NCBI GenBank assembly: GCA_012514415.1
Contig: JAAZAH010000201.1
Span: 1-6,668, forward strand
Direction of reading: 5' to 3'
From: Sandaracinaceae bacterium
Lineage (GTDB): Bacteria > Myxococcota_A > Polyangia > Polyangiales > Houyiibacteriaceae
Length of the DNA stretch: 6,668 nt
A program made the translations under genes and the position numbers. Positions 1 through 5,640 of the stretch are shown here, in pieces; position 1 is the stretch's first letter; each line of letters begins with the position of its first letter. Under the pieces are notes generated by a model. It was not told the origin of the DNA, made no database searches, and saw nothing but the letters and a program-made list of their open reading frames with translations.

Positions 1-673
1 CGACCCATTGAAGTTTTCTTGAGCCGATGGGGAGGACCTTTCCGCCCGCCGAGCGGATCGCCGCCGTCGAACCCGCGGCCGGGCCAGCCCAGATCCCGCT
101 CGAGAGCTGTGACTCTTCGCGATCGCGGAAGCGGATCTGGTATTTTGAGGCCGCCGCGGGGCATCGGTGTGAAAAGAGGACGTCGTTGAGCACGCGCCGC
201 GAGACGCATTCCCCATCGATCTCGACGCCCATGCGCGTGAGCTTCGTAGCGCGCAGCTTGCCCGTGAGTGCGCTCTCGAGGACCTCTTCGACGTTCTCGC
301 CGGTGCCCGCGCAAAAATAGCCGACGCTCGTTTCCGGGGCGGAATTGATCGCGACCATCTTGGTCTTTGCATCGACGATATGAGAGGCCCAGAGCAGCGT
401 TCCGTCGCCGCCCACGGTGACGACGAGGTCGATCTTCCCCTCGGGCGCAGTGCGCACCTTATGGACGAAGGTTGCGTCGCAGCCAAGCCGCTCGAGCGCC
501 GCGCGCGTCTTCCTCATCGTGGCAAGATGCGCTTCGTGCGAGGCAAGCAGGTTTTCGACCGAGCTATCCTTTTCCCGGAGGAGCTGAGCGAGACGCGCAC
601 TCGACTGCCCCTGATAGCGCTGATAAGTCGTCCGCTTGTAGACGACGAGGACGTGGGGCCGTGCGGAGGACAT
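1..673 (-). CDS. nadK: NAD(H) kinase, NADK2/NADK3-like, 3' end missing
   Basis: ATP-dependent phosphorylation of NAD(H) to NADP(H) in the cytoplasm. The frame is open from ATG at 673-671 to the left edge (224 codons), so the C-terminus lies outside the window. Visible motifs: VGGDGTLLWAS at residues 87-97, containing the GGDGT ATP/NAD kinase signature (88-92); INSAPETSVGYFCAG at 109-123; LNDVLFSHRCPAA at 162-174; and AGPAAGSTAAIRSAGG at 196-211, the equivalent of the usual TPTGSTAY-SAGG motif. The second and third motifs, and AAGSTAA, match my memory of plant NADH kinase NADK3 and human mitochondrial NADK2 better than E. coli-type NadK, which has an N-x-G-x-LGFL stretch. Nicotinamide preference (NADH or NAD) cannot be read from sequence. 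It starts 9 bases after the upstream stop, with no good Shine-Dalgarno sequence. It is the last gene seen in the run, two genes after transaldolase. Kinase identity is near certain; the clade is likely. Confidence 0.95.
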   Translation of the reverse strand, partial: MSSARPHVLVVYKRTTYQRYQGQSSARLAQLLREKDSSVENLLASHEAHLATMRKTRAALERLGCDATFVHKVRTAPEGKIDLVVTVGGDGTLLWASHIVDAKTKMVAINSAPETSVGYFCAGTGENVEEVLESALTGKLRATKLTRMGVEIDGECVSRRVLNDVLFSHRCPAAASKYQIRFRDREESQLSSGIWAGPAAGSTAAIRSAGGKVLPIGSRKLQWV

Positions 674-682
674 GGATCGGGT

Positions 683-1216
683 TCAGCTCGAGGGGCGGAT
701 GGTGAGGGTCAGGATGGGTGCGAGATCGGAGCGACCATATTGTCCGATGAGAAAGAGCGCATCCACCCCGAGGCCAAGCGCGATGATCTCATCGATACGA
801 TATTCGATTCTGGCTCCGACAGTGAAAAGACCGCCAACGGCGAATCCATCGCTCAGCGTGAGCGGTGCGAGGCCTCCGCGCGCGCTGAGCCTCCCGAAGA
901 CGCTTCGCTCGCCTAGCTCGAGCGATGCCGCGACGAGGAGCGGGGTTGCAATGATCCCGCCCATCGAATCGCTCACATAATACGCGCCGAGCGCGGGTCC
1001 GACGCGAAAATCACTGTCGAGAAATTGCGCCTCGAGGATCCCCCCGCCACCGTAATCACGCGCGCTCCCGGTAAAATTCTTCGTGCCAAGGGTGGCAAAG
1101 CCGCCGATGGTGTAGTGGGGCGACTCGGCGCTCGCCAAACCCGGAGGAAAGGCGAGCGTGAGCGCCCCGATCCATGAAGCGAAAACAAGCGCCGGCTTGA
1201 GCGCGCGGAGGATCAC
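683..1216 (-). CDS. Small secreted protein, probable outer-membrane beta-barrel
   Basis: 177 residues. The first 30 look like a Sec signal peptide: positive n-region (R4, K7), hydrophobic stretch from about 9 to 23, and a probable cut after A-S-A at 28-30. The mature 147 residues alternate polar and apolar residues and contain many Gly and aromatic residues, for example YTIGGFATLG near 35-44, VGPALGAYYV at 72-81 and VGARIEYRI at 133-141. That pattern suits a small barrel of about eight strands in the outer membrane. The C-terminus (LTLTIRPSS) lacks the usual terminal Phe, which weakens the barrel call; a periplasmic beta-rich protein is the alternative. I do not recognise a named family. Start is GTG at 1216-1214, sharing four bases (GTGA) with the transaldolase stop, so translation is probably coupled. 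NAD kinase follows after 9 bases. Confidence 0.65.
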   Translation of the reverse strand: MILRALKPALVFASWIGALTLAFPPGLASAESPHYTIGGFATLGTKNFTGSARDYGGGGILEAQFLDSDFRVGPALGAYYVSDSMGGIIATPLLVAASLELGERSVFGRLSARGGLAPLTLSDGFAVGGLFTVGARIEYRIDEIIALGLGVDALFLIGQYGRSDLAPILTLTIRPSS

Positions 1217-1860
1217 GACTTCGGGATCTGTTTTGCGTCCTCGAGGAAACGCGCGAGTCCGATGTCCGTGAGCGGATGATTGAGCAACTGGCGGATCACA
1301 GAGGGCGGAAGGGTCCCCACATGAGCGCCCGCGAGCGCGGATTGCACGAAATGAATCGGATGCCGAATGCTCGCTGCGAGCACCTGCGTCTCGAAGCCGT
1401 AGTTTTCGTAGATCTGAACGATCTGCTGGATGAGCTCCATCCCGTCTGTGCTCACATCGTCGAGCCGGCCGATGAAAGGACTGATATAGGTCGCGCCCGC
1501 CTTCGCCGCGAGGAGCGCTTGGCTCGGGCTGAAGCAGAGTGTGACGTTCGTTCGGATGCCTTCACTCGAAAAGACCGAGACGGCTTTGAGGCCCTCGGCG
1601 ATAAGCGGCACCTTCACGACAATATTGGGATGGATCGCTGCGAGCTCGCGTCCCTCGGCGAGCATCTCGTCGAGCGTCGTCGCATGCACCTCGGCGCTGA
1701 TGGGGCCATCCACGATGGCGGCGATCTCGGCAATCACCTCCTTCAGGGGACGCCCGGTTTTCGCAACGAGGGAGGGGTTTGTCGTCACCCCGTCGATCAC
1801 GCCCATCGCCGCGGCTTCGCGGATCTCATTCAGATCCGCCGTATCGATGAAAATCTTCAT
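1213..1860 (-). CDS. tal: Transaldolase, small TalC/FSA-type subfamily
   Basis: Class I aldolase of the pentose phosphate pathway that moves a dihydroxyacetone unit from sedoheptulose 7-phosphate to glyceraldehyde 3-phosphate; cytoplasmic TIM barrel. The 215-residue length fits the short TalC/FSA family (about 215-220). Visible: MKIFIDTADL at 1-10 with catalytic-type D6; DGVTTNPSL at 23-31; Schiff-base lysine K83 in NIVVKVPL (79-86); SPFIGRLDD at 127-135; ASIRHP at 163-168 for phosphate binding. Numbering runs two behind E. coli FSA (K85, Y131), so F129 sits where FSA has Tyr. Phe there is typical of true transaldolases, pointing away from fructose-6-phosphate aldolase activity. The ATG at 1860 is chosen because the protein then begins exactly at the family's first strand; about 180 codons open upstream are antisense-like Ser/Arg-rich sequence overlapping the metallopeptidase gene. 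Its stop overlaps the next start (GTGA). Confidence 0.96.
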   Translation of the reverse strand: MKIFIDTADLNEIREAAAMGVIDGVTTNPSLVAKTGRPLKEVIAEIAAIVDGPISAEVHATTLDEMLAEGRELAAIHPNIVVKVPLIAEGLKAVSVFSSEGIRTNVTLCFSPSQALLAAKAGATYISPFIGRLDDVSTDGMELIQQIVQIYENYGFETQVLAASIRHPIHFVQSALAGAHVGTLPPSVIRQLLNHPLTDIGLARFLEDAKQIPKS

Positions 1861-1909
1861 GCGTGTCTTTTTACCATCCCCCGGGCCGAATGAAAGTCGA
1901 CGCGGACGA
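1861..1909 (-). other. Longest intergenic gap (49 bases)
   Basis: This is the longest non-coding stretch in the window, between the metallopeptidase stop and the transaldolase start. On the coding strand it has a GC-rich centre (CCCGGGGG), then TAAAAAGA shortly before the ATG. The purine run AAAAAGA ends about five bases from the start and could serve as a weak ribosome binding site; a GGGGGA lies about 16 bases away, too far to be ideal. I see no convincing -35/-10 pair and no stem followed by a T run. If an internal promoter for the metabolic genes exists, this is one candidate place, but the sequence does not show it. Confidence 0.35.
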
Positions 1910-3469
1910 TCAATCGACGGTGAGCGCGAATTCGAAGTCGGCCGCGGCTCCATCGCCCCCGTCGCGGATGTAGATTGTATAAAATCCTGGCTCGAGGAAC
2001 CGAGCGAGCGTGGCTTCGCGGCCTTTTCCGATGGTTCTCCCCAAGAGCTTTGCCCGGATATCGCGGAGCTCGAGGTTGATGGCGCCTCCCTTTCGGCTTC
2101 CGATGCGAAGGCGCGCCTCGATGAAGCTCGCTTCCTTGAGCTCGAAGCGGTAGACGCGTACGGCGTCGATGCCTGTTGCCTTGAGCGCCGGCCCGCCGGC
2201 CTTTGGGGGATTGATCGCGTCGATCTTATCGGAGACCGTGGAGCCCAGCGCAAGTTCGATGGGCCAGCGATCCTCGAGGAGCGATGAGGGATGGTTCCCC
2301 ATCGCGAGGAGTCGCTCCATGGGCGCACGTTCCACGTCTCCCACCGCGATAAGATGCTGGAGAAACGATGAGAGCGAAGGGTAAGCGCCGGGGCGTTCGC
2401 CAAGATCGATCATCGCACGGATCAGCCGACCAGGACCGAGCGCAATCGGATCGCCATCGAGATCGGGCAGCTCTCCATCGCCGTCGGCGAGATCCCAGAG
2501 AAGTTCGGCGACCGCTTCTTGGGAACCCTCTCCCTTCGGCCCGTCGCCACCACGCTCGAGATCGGTATCGATGAGCAACCGCCCGTGCGGCTCAAAACCA
2601 AGCGTATCGAAATAGCGTGGAGCTCGGAGGACGGCGGCGGCAAAGAAAGTCGCGCGTCCTTCCTCCCACGCGAGTCCAGGCTCGACGAGATGCCCCGTGG
2701 GGTGCATCCCCCCGGGAGTTGAGTTGGTCGAGAGCACAGCAAAGACAAAATGCGCCAGCTCGTGCAGGATGACGTGGGGATCGTGCTCGTCGCCGTCACT
2801 TCGATGTCGCCGTCCCGGCTCGCCGCCCATCAGGTAGATGAGATGTCGTCCCGAGCCGTCCGGATACTCTCCGACATATTGGCTCCAATGCGAGTTATCG
2901 TCTCGGATATAGCGCACGGTGAGCGGCGGGAGAACCTCGCCCGTCCATTCGCGCACCGCGCGAAGGCCCGTATAGATGGTATCGAGGATGTGGAACGCTC
3001 CGCCGATTCCTTCAGGATCCACATCCGCGAGGACGAGCTCTTCGCTCTCACCGCGCAAGAGATCGAAATCGAAATAATGCGGCGCCCCGCCTTCGCGGCT
3101 CTTCGAGACGAGGACCGAATAACCGTCGATCTCGATCTGGCTTAGCGCGCGGAGCTTGGTCGCGCCCTCGGCATGAAGCCGCACTCGGCCGAGATCGTCG
3201 GTGATGGCGCGTTCGAGCACGACGCCATCGTCATCGAGCGCGAGCACTTCGATGGAGCGCGCCGGGCGAAGATGAACGCGAACGCTGGCGCCGTGGAGCG
3301 TCGGCTCCCTCGCCTCGTAGCGGAGCCTAAGCTCAAAGGCTCGCGTGCTCTGACGATCCGCTCCGAGCGCTCCGCCGGCACCCGTCTCAACGCGCCCGAG
3401 CGATGCACCGCACCCGATGGCGCCATAAGCAAGCGCCATGACGACGAGCCACCGGAGGGGAGCGGACAT
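1910..3469 (-). CDS. Lipoprotein zinc metallopeptidase (gluzincin, HELAH...WEEG)
   Basis: 519 residues. Signal peptide at 1-19, with a lipobox-like A-I-G-C ending at C20 and Gly at +2, suggests an outer-membrane lipoprotein; Ala instead of Leu at -3 makes the lipobox imperfect. Residues about 60-125 form a beta-rich segment with SIEVLALDDDGVVLERAITDD (72-92), resembling carboxypeptidase-regulatory-like folds. The catalytic region begins near GGAFHILDTIYTGLR (156-170). Zinc motif: H236-E237-L-A-H240 in VILHELAHFV, with E270 of AWEEGRATFF (267-276) as probable third ligand, as in gluzincins; E237 would be the catalytic base. AVAELLWDLADG (319-330) is a conserved-looking helix after the active site. 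Residues about 430-519 look like a PPC-type beta sandwich, with ARFLEPGFYTIYIRDGG at 489-505. Substrate unknown. I recall similar proteins in Myxococcota and other deltaproteobacteria, not an MEROPS name. ATG at 3469 lies 25 bases after the upstream stop, with a weak AAGA seven bases ahead. Confidence 0.87.
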   Translation of the reverse strand: MSAPLRWLVVMALAYGAIGCGASLGRVETGAGGALGADRQSTRAFELRLRYEAREPTLHGASVRVHLRPARSIEVLALDDDGVVLERAITDDLGRVRLHAEGATKLRALSQIEIDGYSVLVSKSREGGAPHYFDFDLLRGESEELVLADVDPEGIGGAFHILDTIYTGLRAVREWTGEVLPPLTVRYIRDDNSHWSQYVGEYPDGSGRHLIYLMGGEPGRRHRSDGDEHDPHVILHELAHFVFAVLSTNSTPGGMHPTGHLVEPGLAWEEGRATFFAAAVLRAPRYFDTLGFEPHGRLLIDTDLERGGDGPKGEGSQEAVAELLWDLADGDGELPDLDGDPIALGPGRLIRAMIDLGERPGAYPSLSSFLQHLIAVGDVERAPMERLLAMGNHPSSLLEDRWPIELALGSTVSDKIDAINPPKAGGPALKATGIDAVRVYRFELKEASFIEARLRIGSRKGGAINLELRDIRAKLLGRTIGKGREATLARFLEPGFYTIYIRDGGDGAAADFEFALTVD

Positions 3470-3494
3470 GGGCGTATCTTAGTGCAAAAAACGT

Positions 3495-3755
3495 TCAGTG
3501 GGACCCTTCGAGCTCGATAAACTCGATCGTGTGTAGGCCCTCCTCCGAGTCGCTCTCCCTCTTCGCATCTTTGCCTCGATTCGCCTCCGCATCCCTCGGA
3601 TCGGCGGGCGAACGCACCTCCTCGACGGGACGCATCCTCTCGCGAGTGCGTTTTTGCTCGCTGAGCTTGAGCTCGAGGTAGACCATGATCGTGGCGACGA
3701 GCGCGGCCAAAAGCCAAAGGCGAAGAGAGCGCCGATCGAAGGCAAACCTACGCAT
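3495..3755 (-). CDS. Small single-pass membrane protein, unknown function
   Basis: 86 residues, not recognised. A basic N-terminus (MRRFAFDRRS) is followed by one hydrophobic helix at about 11-28 (LRLWLLAALVATIMVYLE), then a highly charged, probably disordered segment rich in Lys, Arg, Glu and Asp (30-73) and a short C-terminal GLHTIEFIELEGSH. The positive N-terminus suggests N-in, with the charged tail in the periplasm; no signal-peptidase site is evident, so it is probably an anchored protein. This frame was chosen over a slightly longer overlapping same-strand frame (GTG at 3763) because only this one gives a clean membrane helix. It follows the four-helix protein gene after 14 bases and precedes the metallopeptidase by 25 bases. 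A partner or adaptor role for one of these is a guess from position. Confidence 0.65.
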   Translation of the reverse strand: MRRFAFDRRSLRLWLLAALVATIMVYLELKLSEQKRTRERMRPVEEVRSPADPRDAEANRGKDAKRESDSEEGLHTIEFIELEGSH

Positions 3756-3769
3756 GAGCGCACCGCGGG

Positions 3770-4204
3770 CTAGGAGCTCCCACCCGCGCCCTCTTCAGTG
3801 CGCCGCGAAAGCCTTCCCACCACACCATAAGTGAGGACGAGAAGAGCGACGAAACCCAGCGTCATCCGCATGAAATGGATCGTGTAGAATTCGCGCATCG
3901 ATGTGGCCGCGAGGCTCGATTCATGCCCGGGATAGGCCATGGCCGCGAGAGCCGCTTTTGTAAGCTGTGCAATCACGCCCGCGGCGATTCCGATGAGGAC
4001 GGCTTCTTTGGGTCGAGCTGCGCGGACTCCCGCGCGGATGCACGCGATGCCGAGCGGGACATATGCAATGAGCCAGAGCGATATAGGAGCGCTGCCCTGA
4101 TGGCGCTCCAACGGGTACAGCCAAAATGGATAGAGGATGAGCTCGAGGAAAGCGTTCGCCCCCGCGATCCAAAGCAGTGAGGTCACCATCGCGCGTTTAG
4201 ACAT
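3770..4204 (-). CDS. Four-helix integral membrane protein, unknown function
   Basis: 144 residues from ATG at 4204. Four probable transmembrane helices: about 7-27 (VTSLLWIAGANAFLELILYPF), 41-60 (ISLWLIAYVPLGIACIRAGV), 68-90 (AVLIGIAAGVIAQLTKAALAAM region) and 110-131 (HFMRMTLGFVALLVLTYGVV region). A charged tail RRTEEGAGGSS follows. The inner-membrane location is clear; I do not recognise a family. The frame is open further upstream (to 4405), but that extension is Arg/Ser-rich sequence antiparallel in style to the hydrolase gene. MSKRAMVTS is the natural start, with GGACGAAG just ahead as a modest ribosome binding site. The start overlaps the hydrolase stop by eight bases, so co-translation is likely. 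Small size and four helices would fit an accessory membrane subunit, but nothing shows a transport or enzymatic function. Confidence 0.78.
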   Translation of the reverse strand: MSKRAMVTSLLWIAGANAFLELILYPFWLYPLERHQGSAPISLWLIAYVPLGIACIRAGVRAARPKEAVLIGIAAGVIAQLTKAALAAMAYPGHESSLAATSMREFYTIHFMRMTLGFVALLVLTYGVVGRLSRRTEEGAGGSS

Positions 4205-5387
4205 CGCTTCGTCCGACAGGGCGCTGCGGCTCTCCGCGGCTCCCGGCATAGGCGAGGGCTCGGGCGAGATCGAGGAGCGTCCAAACCTCGCGTGCCGCCC
4301 CACGCGCAAGCCCCACGCCCTGCCCCGAATGCGTATAGAGCCCCGTGAGGTGAAGTCGCGCCGGGTGCCCTTCGGGAAGCGCCTCACGGAGCTTATAAGC
4401 CTCATAGAAGGGGATTACATCGTCATCGCGCGAGTGCGCGATCGTATAGGGCGCCCTCAACGTTCGGAGTGCCCGATCGGGGTCGACGTTCGGGATGTTG
4501 CCCTTTCGGTTGGAGAGGGCTTCACCGAGGAGTGAGACGGTCTCGGGTTCGGCGCCTGCGACGATGCGGAAGAGCTCTCGATGCCGCGACGGCGCGAGGT
4601 GCAACATGTCGTCGACGATGGGTATGAGTTTTCCCTCGGCCTTGAGCTCCATCCTTCCCCAAGTGCGGTAGCACATGCGCCGGAACGCATGCTCGAGCTC
4701 CGCGCGCTCCTCGTGAACCTCGAGGCCATCCAGGAGGTTCAGAAAGAGCGCCGGGGAATTCAGCGGATCGCGCGGCAAAATCAGCTTCTCACCTTGATGC
4801 TCCACTTCCCCGCTCACGCAAAACCGCGCGATGGCGTCGAACTCTCGGTAGCCTCCGAAGGTAATGAGCTCGCCGACCAAATCGGGGCGTTTCGCCGCAA
4901 GCTCGATCGCGAGCCAGGAGCCGAATGAAATGCTGAAGACGATGGCGGGCATGAGCGATGGAAAACGCTCAGCGCAGGCTTCGAGGATGAGCTCAAAATC
5001 CCGGAGCGCCGACGGCCGTACGCGGAGGTTCACATAATCGGGGAGGAAAGGAGCGACGACGACGAAGCCCGCTCCAGCGATCACACGCGAGAAGCGATCG
5101 AAGCGGGGATCGTCCGGTCCGGCGAAATGAAGGCCGGGCGCGACGACGAAGACGCCGAGAGGCGCGGTGGGGGGCTCGTAGACATAGGCGTCGACGAGGG
5201 CCTCGCCAGGCGCGTCTTCGGGGATGCCTTTGACGAACGCACGGTAGCCTTGGAGCGTGCCTTCGCGAATCAGCCAATGACGTCGCCGGACCCGCCGGGG
5301 ATAGTCGCCTTCACCCGACCACGGCCCGAGATAGCGGATGAGGACGGCGAGGGCGCGGGCCCTCTCGATCGACTCATTCATCTCCAT
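4197..5387 (-). CDS. Alpha/beta hydrolase with SxSxG nucleophile elbow
   Basis: 396 residues from ATG at 5387; no signal peptide, so cytoplasmic. The fold is shown by strand GVFVVAPGLHFAG (78-90), with an H-x-G-like oxyanion segment at 87-90; AGFVVVAPFLPDY (106-118); the nucleophile elbow AIVFSISFGSWLAIE (148-162), with S154 as nucleophile in S-I-S-F-G; HSRDDDVIPF (318-327), supplying the acid at about D322; and GLYTHSGQG (349-357), with H353 as catalytic His. The first elbow Gly is replaced by Ser152. Substrate unknown: esterase, lipase-like or thioesterase activity are all possible. A long insert or lid lies at about 185-305. An in-frame extension to 5537 exists but is Lys/Arg-rich and overlaps the lipoprotein gene in another frame, so I reject it. 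AGGAAG seven bases before ATG supports 5387. Overlaps: 14 bases with the lipoprotein gene upstream, eight with the membrane gene downstream. Confidence 0.87.
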   Translation of the reverse strand: MEMNESIERARALAVLIRYLGPWSGEGDYPRRVRRRHWLIREGTLQGYRAFVKGIPEDAPGEALVDAYVYEPPTAPLGVFVVAPGLHFAGPDDPRFDRFSRVIAGAGFVVVAPFLPDYVNLRVRPSALRDFELILEACAERFPSLMPAIVFSISFGSWLAIELAAKRPDLVGELITFGGYREFDAIARFCVSGEVEHQGEKLILPRDPLNSPALFLNLLDGLEVHEERAELEHAFRRMCYRTWGRMELKAEGKLIPIVDDMLHLAPSRHRELFRIVAGAEPETVSLLGEALSNRKGNIPNVDPDRALRTLRAPYTIAHSRDDDVIPFYEAYKLREALPEGHPARLHLTGLYTHSGQGVGLARGAAREVWTLLDLARALAYAGSRGEPQRPVGRSDV

Positions 5388-5640
5388 TTTGGGTCTTCCT
5401 TGATCCCTCTCCCGCTTTTTTGCCTTCTTCGATTCCGGATTCTTTTTCCGTTTCGTCTTGCTCCCCGTCCTCCGACGACTCGTCTTCTTCGCTTCCGGCG
5501 TCGCCTGCATCCGCCTCGGGGATCGTGTCGCGATCAAAGTCCACTAGGAGCTGACAGCCACCGAGCAACAGCATCGCCGCGGCCCATCGAAGCGCGAGCC
5601 TCGGTCGAAGGCTGCTGAGACGTTCGAAAACCAACCTCAA
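5374..5640 (-). CDS. Small lipoprotein with acidic disordered tail
   Basis: 88 residues. An Arg-rich N-terminus and hydrophobic WAAAMLLLGG end in a lipobox L-G-G-C with C29; Gln at +2 favours the outer membrane. After the cysteine comes QLLVDFDRDTIPEADAG (30-46). A C-x-LLVDFDR-x-x-I opening is one I associate with many Polyangia lipoproteins, which usually continue into a folded domain. Here the remainder (about 45-70) is Glu/Asp/Ser-rich, turning Lys-rich near the end, with no folded domain visible, so it may act as a flexible surface tether or be a shortened family member. Start is TTG at 5640-5638, supported by GGGAGG five bases ahead and by a four-base TTGA overlap with the stop of the PEGA gene. 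An internal ATG at residue 23 would destroy the signal peptide. Function unknown. Confidence 0.78.
   Translation of the reverse strand: MRLVFERLSSLRPRLALRWAAAMLLLGGCQLLVDFDRDTIPEADAGDAGSEEDESSEDGEQDETEKESGIEEGKKAGEGSRKTQNGDE
5388..5400 (-). promoter_or_regulatory. Ribosome binding site of the hydrolase gene
   Basis: On the coding strand AGGAAG (5395-5400) precedes the ATG at 5387 with a seven-base spacer. It decides the start: the same frame stays open to 5537, and a second ATG at 5381 has no well-spaced site. The element lies inside the 3' end of the lipoprotein gene. Confidence 0.65.

Noticed and set aside
380..916. Plus-strand frame of 178 codons
   Set aside because: It is antisense to the NAD kinase and beta-barrel genes, is charged low-complexity sequence, and has no motif.
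1276..1893. Plus-strand frame of 205 codons
   Set aside because: Exact antisense of the transaldolase gene, rich in Arg, His and Glu, with no domain.
1861..1909. Possible internal promoter before the transaldolase gene
   Set aside because: TCGACT and TAAAAA are poor matches with wrong spacing; not enough to call.
1541..2287. Long plus-strand frame (248 codons) opposite the transaldolase and metallopeptidase genes
   Set aside because: It lies antisense to two genes with clear catalytic motifs, spans both of them, and shows no recognisable motif; such open shadows are common in GC-rich DNA.
1861..2403. 181-codon N-terminal extension of the transaldolase frame
   Set aside because: Ser/Arg-rich reading of the metallopeptidase gene in another frame; the known family starts at the ATG at 1860.
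3470..3494. Possible terminator: T6 run on the coding strand just after the single-span protein stop
   Set aside because: There is no strong GC-rich stem in front of it, only short palindromes (GGGTCCC, TCGAGCTCGA), and the next gene follows within 25 bases.
3142..3717. Same-strand frame of 191 codons across the single-span protein and metallopeptidase start
   Set aside because: Arg/Ser-rich out-of-frame reading; the alternative frames give a membrane helix and a lipoprotein signal with a complete peptidase domain.
4205..4405. 67-codon N-terminal extension of the four-helix membrane protein
   Set aside because: Arg/Ser-rich, overlaps the 3' end of the hydrolase gene, and would put a long basic segment before the first helix with no family support.
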